Shown piece by piece: positions 1-4,529 of a DNA stretch of 5,081 nt. The DNA is from an uncultured Methylococcaceae bacterium (GTDB lineage Bacteria; Pseudomonadota; Gammaproteobacteria; Methylococcales; Methylomonadaceae). The stretch is from assembly GCA_903873045.1 (NCBI GenBank), contig CAIQND010000373.1:1-5081 (forward strand), written 5' to 3'. Under the pieces are notes generated by a model that was not told the origin of the DNA, ran no database searches, and saw nothing but the letters and a program-made list of their open reading frames with translations. A program made the position numbers and the translations under genes. Each line of letters begins with the position of its first letter. Within the stretch, counting starts at the first letter, position 1.

Positions 1-14
1 CCATAAATTAATCT

Positions 15-40
15 CCGTAGAGACGCGATTTATCGCGTCT
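15..40. repeat. Palindromic repeat GAGACGCGAT type, copy 1
   Basis: AGACGCGAT (21-29) and ATCGCGTCT (32-40) form a perfect 9-bp stem around TT. The 26 bases 15-40 are exactly the reverse complement of 84-109, so this copy and the next are inverted relative to each other. The right end is shortened: the CTAC that would pair with GTAG (17-20) is replaced by AAAT. It looks like a dispersed intergenic palindrome of a kind seen in several bacterial phyla; its function is unknown. Confidence 0.75.
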
Positions 41-64
41 AAATGGATAACCCGTGGGTTTTCG

Positions 65-109
65 GTAGGGACACGATAAATAGAGACGCGATAAATCGCG
101 TCTCTACGG
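65..109. repeat. Palindromic repeat GAGACGCGAT type, copy 2 with a degenerate half copy
   Basis: TAGAGACGCGAT (81-92) and ATCGCGTCTCTA (95-106) form a perfect 12-bp stem around AA. Just upstream, 65-80 (GTAGGGACACGATAAA) matches the left half of the same repeat at 14 of 16 positions, so a decayed or partly duplicated unit adjoins the intact one. The orientation is opposite to the copy at 15-40. No coding sequence surrounds it. Confidence 0.75.
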
Positions 110-151
110 TGACGATACCTGTATATTGCCGCCCGTGTGTGATTCATAGTT

Positions 152-258
152 TAAGGTGATTTCCGGAGAATATTTTACCCATTAAAAGTAGGATTTTCCC
201 AATCAAGCAAGCGATTGGATTCGTTTAATGGGTAAGTTCTTTCGCAGAAATCACCTTA
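152..258. repeat. 107-nt long inverted repeat, MITE-like or structured RNA
   Basis: The outer arms TAAGGTGATTTC (152-163) and GAAATCACCTTA (247-258) pair perfectly over 12 bp. A second perfect 12-bp stem pairs TTACCCATTAAA (175-186) with TTTAATGGGTAA (224-235). An apical 6-bp stem pairs CCAATC (199-204) with GATTGG (213-218) around an 8-nt loop. Between the first two stems, CGGAGAA and TTCTTTCG can also pair with a one-base bulge. The ends are compatible with a TA target duplication, but this cannot be told apart from the palindrome itself. It lies about 100 bp beyond the mpl stop; no T-run follows, so it is not a classical terminator. It has no open frame worth calling. Confidence 0.7.
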
Positions 259-354
259 GATGTTAATTGGTTACATTATTTTATGCTCATTCCTTACTTT
301 GCTCGCTTAACTTTAAATTGTCCAGCCAGTAGCCAGCTTTTGCAAAGAATACCC

Positions 355-1719
355 CTACAATTCTTCTTGTAAACGTTGATAGATACCGCCAAAACTGCCG
401 TTACTCATTAACACAAAATGCCCGCCTGTAAGGGCTTCCACTTTAAGTTTTGCGATGATTTCATCAAGAGACTGACAGATTTCAATATTATTGGCGTGGT
501 TTTTTAGCTTGCTTAAATTCCAATCCAGATTTTTCGGTTGATAAATGATTGCCAGATCGGCATTGTCCAGTGATTTTGCCAGCGTTTCGGTATGCACTCC
601 CAAGCGCATGGTATTTGATCTTGGTTCTACAATAGCGATAATGCGCTCTTGTCCCACTTGTTTACGCAAGCCGTCCAGTGTCGTTGCAATCGCAGTTGGG
701 TGGTGGGCAAAATCATCATACAGCGTAACGCCGTTAATCTTTGCAATCACTTCCATGCGCCGTTTAACATTGATAAATTGACCCAACGCCGCGATGGCAT
801 CTTTAGGCAGAATACCGACATGGTTTGCCGCTGTGATCGCTGACAAGGCGTTGTAAACATTATGTTCACCTGTTAGTGTCCAATCGACGATGCCTTGCTC
901 ATTATTTTCAAACAGTACCGAAAATTGACTGCCGTCAGCTTTGAGTAATGTTGCATTCCATTGTGAGTTTGCATTAATAGACGTTTTTTCAACAGGTGTC
1001 CAGCAACCCATTGTCAGAACTTCATTAAGATTGGCATCCCGCTCCGGGCTAATAATTAATCCTTCGCCTGGAATAGTTCTTACCAAGTGATGGAACTGCC
1101 GTTTTATGGCATCCAGATCAGGAAAAATATCCGCATGATCAAATTCCAGGTTATTAAGAATGGCAGTCCGCGGACGGTAGTGGACAAACTTTGAACGCTT
1201 ATCAAAAAAAGCGGAATCATATTCATCCGCTTCAATCACAAAAAAGCCTGATTTATTTTCCGGCCCTCCGCCTAAACGCGCCGATATGCCAAAGTTTAAC
1301 GGAATACCGCCAATTAAAAATCCCGGATTAAAGCCCTGATGTTCAAGAATCCAGCTCAGCATACTGGCTGTGGTGGTTTTGCCGTGGGTTCCGGCAATAC
1401 CCAATACCCATTTGTCGTGTAATACATGTTCTGCCAGCCATTGCGGCCCCGATACATAATTAAGGCCTTTATTTAGCACTTCTTCAACTTCCGGATTACC
1501 GCGTGATAAGGCGTTGCCAATAATAACCAGATCGGGATTAACATCCAGATTTTCAGCGCGATAACCCTCCATTAATTGAATGCCTTGTTGTTGCAATTGT
1601 GTGCTCATGGGTGGATAAACGTTTTGATCCGAGCCGCTCACTTGATAGCCCAATTGCCTTGCAATAACGGCAAGTCCGCCCATAAATGTTCCGCAAATAC
1701 CTAAGATGTGAATATGCAA
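355..1719 (-). CDS. mpl: UDP-N-acetylmuramate:L-alanyl-gamma-D-glutamyl-meso-diaminopimelate ligase (murein peptide ligase)
   Basis: Cytoplasmic Mur-family ligase that uses ATP to join recycled tripeptide L-Ala-gamma-D-Glu-meso-DAP to UDP-MurNAc, bypassing MurC, MurD and MurE in peptidoglycan recycling. The 454 residues match the family length. Visible landmarks are the N-terminal nucleotide fold start ILGICGTFMGGLA (5-17), the ATP P-loop GTHGKTTT (110-117), the Mpl-type EADEYDSAFFDKRSKF (163-178), NNLEFDHADIF (189-199), GEHNVYNALSA (284-294), the DDFAHHPTAI stretch (335-344), EPRSNTMRLGVH (365-376) and SNGSFGGI (439-446). The start codon is TTG at 1719. An in-frame TAG four codons upstream excludes any longer start, an AGGA lies 7 nt upstream, and the resulting MHIHILGICGTF begins where E. 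coli Mpl begins. It is transcribed divergently from apaG and stands alone on its strand here. The family assignment is very secure. Confidence 0.97.
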   Translation of the reverse strand: MHIHILGICGTFMGGLAVIARQLGYQVSGSDQNVYPPMSTQLQQQGIQLMEGYRAENLDVNPDLVIIGNALSRGNPEVEEVLNKGLNYVSGPQWLAEHVLHDKWVLGIAGTHGKTTTASMLSWILEHQGFNPGFLIGGIPLNFGISARLGGGPENKSGFFVIEADEYDSAFFDKRSKFVHYRPRTAILNNLEFDHADIFPDLDAIKRQFHHLVRTIPGEGLIISPERDANLNEVLTMGCWTPVEKTSINANSQWNATLLKADGSQFSVLFENNEQGIVDWTLTGEHNVYNALSAITAANHVGILPKDAIAALGQFINVKRRMEVIAKINGVTLYDDFAHHPTAIATTLDGLRKQVGQERIIAIVEPRSNTMRLGVHTETLAKSLDNADLAIIYQPKNLDWNLSKLKNHANNIEICQSLDEIIAKLKVEALTGGHFVLMSNGSFGGIYQRLQEEL

Positions 1720-1846
1720 TGTCGTGTCCTAATGGTTAAAAAAAGTACGGTTTTTTCATTGGTTATTTTATAGATGAAATAGTTACTTGCGTTTAATGAC
1801 AAGTTACGATGAAATAATCAATAAATAAACACTATATGATCTTATA
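1720..1846. promoter_or_regulatory. Divergent mpl / apaG intergenic region with weak promoter-like sites
   Basis: This AT-rich 127-bp spacer must hold the mpl promoter and probably the apaG promoter. On the minus strand TATAAA (1767-1772) is a fair -10 box, with only a weak TTAAAC 18 nt upstream. TTGTCA (minus strand, 1797-1802) with TTTCAT 17 nt downstream is an alternative. On the plus strand TATGAT (1835-1840) and TATAAT (1843-1848, overlapping the apaG start) resemble -10 boxes but have no convincing -35. GATGAAATA occurs twice in direct orientation (1773-1781 and 1808-1816), around an ACTTG/CAAGT inverted pair (1785-1789, 1800-1804). These are sequence matches only; no regulator can be named. 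Confidence 0.25.
1727..1730 (-). promoter_or_regulatory. Ribosome binding site of mpl
   Basis: On the minus strand AGGA ends 7 nt before the TTG at 1719. This supports initiation at the non-ATG codon, because the frame is closed by TAG immediately upstream. Confidence 0.6.
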
Positions 1847-2224
1847 ATGACCAAAAAAAATAAAATATTAGTTGAAGCTACGCCCTTTTTCATTGCAGAG
1901 CAATCGGTTCCTGAAAATGATCGCTATGTGTTCGCCTATACTATCACTATAACGAATAAAGGTACGGTACCTGCGCAGCTTTTAAATCGTCATTGGTTAA
2001 TTACCGACTCCAATGGCAAAATTCAAGAGGTTAGAGGCGATGGCGTTATTGGCGAACAGCCTTACCTTAAACCGGGAGAAATGTTTCGTTACACCAGTGG
2101 TGCCGTACTTGAGACACCAGTGGGTACAATGCAGGGCCAATATACAATGCATTCTGACGACGGCGAAAATTTTAATGCCAACATTCCTCAATTTACTTTA
2201 TCCATTCCAAGAACACTGCATTAG
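1847..2224 (+). CDS. apaG: ApaG family protein (DUF525)
   Basis: Small all-beta protein of the ApaG/DUF525 family with an immunoglobulin/fibronectin-like fold. In enterobacteria mutants are linked to Co2+ resistance and Mg2+ transport, but the biochemical role remains unsettled. At 125 residues it has the same length as E. coli ApaG and aligns along its whole length. Shared blocks include RYVFAYTITI (26-35), QLLNRHWLITDSNG (39-52), EVRGDGVIGEQP (56-67), YTSGAVLETPVGTMQGQY (82-99) and the C-terminal IPQFTLSIPRTLH. The ATG at 1847 gives the expected N terminus, but no clear Shine-Dalgarno precedes it. The stop lies 4 bp before apaH, the conserved partner order, so the two are probably co-transcribed. 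The rsmA gene that often precedes apaG is absent; mpl lies upstream on the other strand. Confidence 0.95.
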   Translation: MTKKNKILVEATPFFIAEQSVPENDRYVFAYTITITNKGTVPAQLLNRHWLITDSNGKIQEVRGDGVIGEQPYLKPGEMFRYTSGAVLETPVGTMQGQYTMHSDDGENFNANIPQFTLSIPRTLH

Positions 2225-2228
2225 TTAA

Positions 2229-3134
2229 ATGTCTATTTACGCTATTGGTGATATACAAGGCTGTTTTGATCAGTTATTAAGACTCCTTGATACCCTCTCT
2301 TTTAATGAAAATACCGATCAACTGTGGTTTGCAGGTGATCTGGTTAATCGTGGCCCCAAATCTCTGGAAACCCTGCGCTTTGTAAAATCGCTGGGTAGTT
2401 CGGCGGTCACGGTACTAGGCAATCATGATATGCACTTGCTTGCAGCATCGTGTTTACAAAAAGTGGCCGATAAAAAAAGTACGCTCTGTCAGGTGCTTGA
2501 GGCACCTGACCGGGATGAGTTAATTCATTGGCTAAGGCATCGGCCCCTGTTTCATTATAACGATGATTTTTGTATGCTTCATGCCGGTTTGCCGCCGCAA
2601 TGGGATTTTAAAAAAACCCAAAAAATGGCCTTGCTGGCAGAACAGACTTTAAAAAGCCCTGATTATCAGGTGTTTTTAAAAAGCATGTATGGCAATAAAC
2701 CCAACGTTTGGTCCAGTAGTTTAAAAGGCGTAGCCAGATTGCGCTTTATCATTAACTGTTTTACCCGTATGCGTTATTGTGATGTTAATGGCCGCCTTGA
2801 CTTTACCAACAGTGGCCCTTTAGGATCTCAACCTAAAAATCTGCTGCCGTGGTTTGAAGTTCCCAAGCGTAAGAATGCGGATATGCGCGTTATTTTCGGG
2901 CACTGGTCTACGTTAGGGTATCATGAAGGGCCAAATTGTTATGCTATTGATACCGGTTGTTTGTGGGGTGGTCAACTGACCGCTTTAAAGCTGGGTAAAC
3001 AGGTGCAGCGAATCAGCATTGAGTGTCCGGGTGCAAAAAAACCCAATAAAACCGATTATATTTCTGCAAAACAGGAGTCGTTACCTGAACTTGAAGGGCG
3101 GCTTAACTTGTCTGATTTTGTGTTGCCAATTTAA
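2229..3134 (+). CDS. apaH: Symmetrical bis(5'-nucleosyl)-tetraphosphatase (diadenosine tetraphosphatase)
   Basis: Cytoplasmic calcineurin-type metallophosphoesterase that splits Ap4A into two ADP; the family also removes Np4 caps from RNA in E. coli. Metallophosphatase motifs appear in order: GDIQGC (7-12), GDLVNRGP (36-43), GNHD (64-67), HAG (118-120), FGHW (223-226), plus the ApaH-specific LRFIINCFTRMRYC (171-184) and DTGCLWGG (241-248). Motif I has Gln where E. coli has His (GDVHGC); from memory of the family, the Gln form also occurs in Pseudomonas-type ApaH, so activity is expected. At 301 residues it is about 20 longer than usual. The excess is a polar tail from about residue 266 that does not resemble E. 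coli ApaH. It starts 4 bp after apaG without a strong ribosome site, suggesting translational coupling. No rho-independent terminator is evident downstream. Confidence 0.97.
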   Translation: MSIYAIGDIQGCFDQLLRLLDTLSFNENTDQLWFAGDLVNRGPKSLETLRFVKSLGSSAVTVLGNHDMHLLAASCLQKVADKKSTLCQVLEAPDRDELIHWLRHRPLFHYNDDFCMLHAGLPPQWDFKKTQKMALLAEQTLKSPDYQVFLKSMYGNKPNVWSSSLKGVARLRFIINCFTRMRYCDVNGRLDFTNSGPLGSQPKNLLPWFEVPKRKNADMRVIFGHWSTLGYHEGPNCYAIDTGCLWGGQLTALKLGKQVQRISIECPGAKKPNKTDYISAKQESLPELEGRLNLSDFVLPI

Positions 3135-3157
3135 GGCGGTAAAAAAGATGGATAGGT

Positions 3158-3291
3158 GATCTTAGGAACGTGCATGAAATAACTTGACCATTTATATCCC
3201 CTCACCCCAACCCTCTCCCGAAGGGAGAGGGAGCAAGATATCTAAGTTATTTCGTGCGTATTCCTTACAGGTTTATAAAACCTGCAAGATC
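3158..3291. repeat. 31-nt palindromic repeat interrupted by the MITE-like element
   Basis: The left piece GATCTTA (3158-3164) and the right piece CAGGTTT...AAGATC (3268-3291) are parts of one palindrome. Removing 3165-3267 (the 100-bp element plus one TTA) rejoins arms GATCTTACAGGTTT and AAACCTGCAAGATC around ATA; these pair at 13 of 14 positions. The restored 31-nt unit matches the intact palindrome at 4131-4161 at 25 of 31 positions. The sequence shows directly that the element inserted into a pre-existing repeat. Confidence 0.85.
3162..3267 (+). mobile_element. MITE-like element, copy A (100 bp plus TTA target duplications)
   Basis: The core is 3165-3264, bounded by TTA on both sides (3162-3164 and 3265-3267). 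Terminal inverted repeats run 21 bp: left starts GGAACGTGCATGAAATAAC and right, read inward, starts GGAATACGCACGAAATAAC, with 17 of 21 matching. The centre holds a perfect 9-bp hairpin CCCTCTCCC-GAA-GGGAGAGGG (3211-3231). There is no coding capacity, so it is a non-autonomous element. GGAA ends and a TTA duplication recall IS5-family ends and the TNA target of its IS1031 subgroup; that link is inference. It lies about 30 bp after apaH. Confidence 0.85.
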
Positions 3292-3448
3292 TGTTCGTGT
3301 TTCTTGAGCTACCTGGTTTTGTATTGATAGTAACTCCCGTTATCCGAATAGAGGTCGATAGAATAATCTGTGCTTGATAAACTAATAATGCTTTAGCTAT
3401 CACCCCGTCTGTGAGTAAAATACAGCGGTTGTTATTTAATTTTAATAC

Positions 3449-3454
3449 AGGAAG
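3449..3454 (+). promoter_or_regulatory. Ribosome binding site before four tandem ATG codons
   Basis: AGGAAG (3449-3454) directly abuts ATG codons at 3455, 3458, 3461 and 3464. Counting from AGGA, the spacings are 2, 5, 8 and 11 nt, so 3461 (or 3458) is the best-placed initiator. Confidence 0.55.
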
Positions 3455-3850
3455 ATGATGATGATGAAAAAAATAAATTTAGCCGCAGTATTCTTGGGTT
3501 TGTCTGTATTTTTAAGTACTGTTTATGCCGATGTTGCCTTACAATCCAAAGAAGAAGTTGAAGGAACCTGGAAGCTACAATCCACCAAAAATTCATTAAC
3601 CGATAAACAAGCTATCAATCGGGAAGACACTTGGGTCTTTAAAGATGGTAAAGTAACGATTTTACATATTCCTCGCGAAGGAATTTATTACGATCAACCA
3701 CCGGTAGCTTACGATATAGAAGACGGAAAACTAAAAGTGGCGACTGTAGGTAGCAGCCGGCTTGAACTGTTTACAGTCGTTGAAAAGGATGACAACAGCA
3801 TGATTCTTAAAGGAAAATATGGCGGTTATTATTATTTTAATAAAAAATAA
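3455..3850 (+). CDS. Small secreted protein of unknown function, lipocalin-like appearance
   Basis: Up to 131 residues. The start of the signal peptide is clear: basic KK at 5-6, a hydrophobic core at about 8-22, then a VYA cleavage site before Asp26, giving a mature protein of about 105 residues, probably periplasmic. The mature part is predicted beta-rich: EVEGTWKLQS (34-43), DTWVFKDGKVTI (58-69), YDIEDGKLKVATV (86-98), LELFTVVEKDDNSMILKG (103-120) and a final aromatic YGGYYYFNK. A GTW near the mature N terminus, repeated short strands and an FKDGK-type turn resemble small lipocalin-like domain proteins. I do not recognise a named family and assign no ligand or function. The given start is the longest frame; spacing from the ribosome site favours ATG 3461, with the same mature protein. 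It is a lone gene between two inverted MITE-like elements, converging with the permease. Confidence 0.85.
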   Translation: MMMMKKINLAAVFLGLSVFLSTVYADVALQSKEEVEGTWKLQSTKNSLTDKQAINREDTWVFKDGKVTILHIPREGIYYDQPPVAYDIEDGKLKVATVGSSRLELFTVVEKDDNSMILKGKYGGYYYFNKK

Positions 3851-3909
3851 TAAGTTGTTGGCTTAACCTGGAAAAATCAGTTGATCCACGAAAAGATTCA
3901 ACGAGAGGC

Positions 3910-4015
3910 TAAGGAATACGCACGAAATAACTTAGACATCTTGCTCCCTCTCCCTTCGGGAGAGGGTTGGGGTGAGGGGATATAAATGGTCAAGTTTTTT
4001 CATGCACGTTCCTAA
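3910..4015 (-). mobile_element. MITE-like element, copy B (inverted, 100 bp plus TAA target duplications)
   Basis: The core is 3913-4012, with TAA at 3910-3912 and 4013-4015 (TTA in element orientation). Its reverse complement matches copy A at 98 of 100 positions; the two differences are one T/A in the left terminal repeat and one A/G near the right terminal repeat. The internal hairpin is at 3946-3966. Both copies are complete and carry their own duplications, pointing to two separate insertions. It starts about 60 bp after the stop of the small secreted gene. Confidence 0.85.
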
Positions 4016-4092
4016 GTGCTAAACGTTACCTAGTGAATGGTATCCGTGCCGATAAGATTGCTCTGGTTACCTCCTTAAAGCCGGGCAATGAT

Positions 4093-4108
4093 CGGCTACC
4101 CACTTTAA
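4093..4108 (-). repeat. GGTAGCC-type repeat, inverted copy
   Basis: CGGCTACCCACTTTAA is a near-perfect reverse complement of TTAAGTTGGTAGCCG at 4282-4296, with one substitution and one extra base. The two lie at opposite ends of a roughly 200-bp block of nested palindromes. It may be the edge of a composite repeat, but this is only a pattern within the window. Confidence 0.45.
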
Positions 4109-4130
4109 TCATTATAAAATACTGGAGTTA

Positions 4131-4161
4131 GACCTGACAGGCTTATAAAACCTGTCAGGTC
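4131..4161. repeat. Intact 31-nt palindromic repeat
   Basis: GACCTGACAGG (4131-4141) and CCTGTCAGGTC (4151-4161) form a perfect 11-bp stem around CTTATAAAA. It is related (25 of 31) to the repeat split by element A at 3158-3291, showing a dispersed family. No T-run follows either arm, so it is not called a terminator. Confidence 0.75.
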
Positions 4162-4265
4162 GTAAGTATTCACCTCCCCCTTTGAAAAAGGGGGAGTGAG
4201 GGGGATTTATCTAATAAAATCTCCCCTAACCTCTCTTTTTCAAAGAGGGGGACTGAATAGTTACG
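4161..4265. repeat. Long C-rich inverted repeat hairpin
   Basis: The arms CGTAAGTATTCA (4161-4172) and TGAATAGTTACG (4254-4265) pair at 11 of 12 positions. Inside, the C-rich stretch 4175-4210 is an imperfect reverse complement of 4213-4252: CCCCCTTTGAAAAAGG faces CTTTTTCAAAGAGGGGG, and GGGGGATTT faces AAATCTCCCC. Each half also contains its own smaller palindrome. It looks like a pair of inverted copies of one intergenic repeat and is not coding. Confidence 0.65.
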
Positions 4266-4272
4266 TCAGGTC

Positions 4273-4356
4273 TGTCCCGTGTTAAGTTGGTAGCCGGAAA
4301 TTATGGCGTATGTGCTGTTAATTTTTTTATTTGTCCCACTTTAAGCGGGTAGCCAG
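4273..4356 (+). repeat. Two direct copies of a TGTCCC..TTAAG..GGTAGCC repeat
   Basis: Copy one is 4273-4297 and copy two is 4332-4356; they agree at 19 of 25 positions, sharing TGTCCC, TTAAG and GGTAGCC. A weaker relative may lie far to the left, where ACTTTAA (310-316) is followed by GTAGCCAGC (329-337). Function is unknown. Confidence 0.45.
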
Positions 4357-4365
4357 CGCCTCTAA

Positions 4366-4469
4366 GTAAGATAAACCTTTGACTGAGCGGAGCCGAAGCC
4401 AGTAAAATCACTTCGACCGCTCAGCCGGTAATTGTCAATCTAGTTGTCGCCTCGACGGTTAAATCTTAC
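4366..4469. repeat. Inverted repeat block with TGAGCGG/CCGCTCA hairpin
   Basis: The inner hairpin pairs TGAGCGG (4384-4390) with CCGCTCA (4417-4423) and CGAAG (4394-4398) with CTTCG (4411-4415). Outside it, TTGAC (4379-4383) faces GTCAA (4434-4438), and GTAAGAT plus AACC (4366-4377) face GGTT plus ATCTTAC (4457-4469). This gives a roughly 104-bp nested dyad about 60 bp downstream of the permease stop. There is no T-run, so a role as terminator is unproven. Confidence 0.5.
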
Positions 4470-4529
4470 TCTGGTTTGTGTTCTGAATACTGACCTTATG
4501 TCTATTGAAGCGTTATTTCTGATCAATTA

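Larger units (their letters stand above)
3851..4529. other. Gene-free convergent intergenic region
   Basis: These 679 bp lie between the ends of the plus-strand secreted gene and the minus-strand permease. They hold only the repeat elements listed separately. I see no tRNA, no convincing small gene with a ribosome site, and no clear rho-independent terminator for either convergent gene. Confidence 0.6.

Noticed and set aside
545..843. Two plus-strand open frames opposite mpl
   Set aside because: They overlap the highly conserved mpl coding frame, have no ribosome sites and resemble no protein; antisense shadows.
1997..2228. Open frames on both strands within apaG
   Set aside because: They lie within a gene aligned end to end with known ApaG; out-of-frame shadows.
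2235..2264. Loss of a metal ligand in ApaH motif I (GDIQGC)
   Set aside because: Gln at this position also occurs in other bacterial ApaH proteins as I recall the family, and all other metal-binding motifs are intact, so inactivation is not supported.
3211..3231. Rho-independent terminator for apaH
   Set aside because: The GC-rich hairpin is part of the mobile element and no T-run follows it.
3162..4015. Composite transposon moved as one unit
   Set aside because: The outer flanks read TTA on the left and TAA on the right, so they do not form a direct duplication, while each 100-bp element has its own matching flanks. Two separate insertions explain this better.
4131..4265. CRISPR array or attenuator
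   Set aside because: Repeats are not evenly spaced direct units with unique spacers, and there is no leader peptide or downstream gene in the right orientation.
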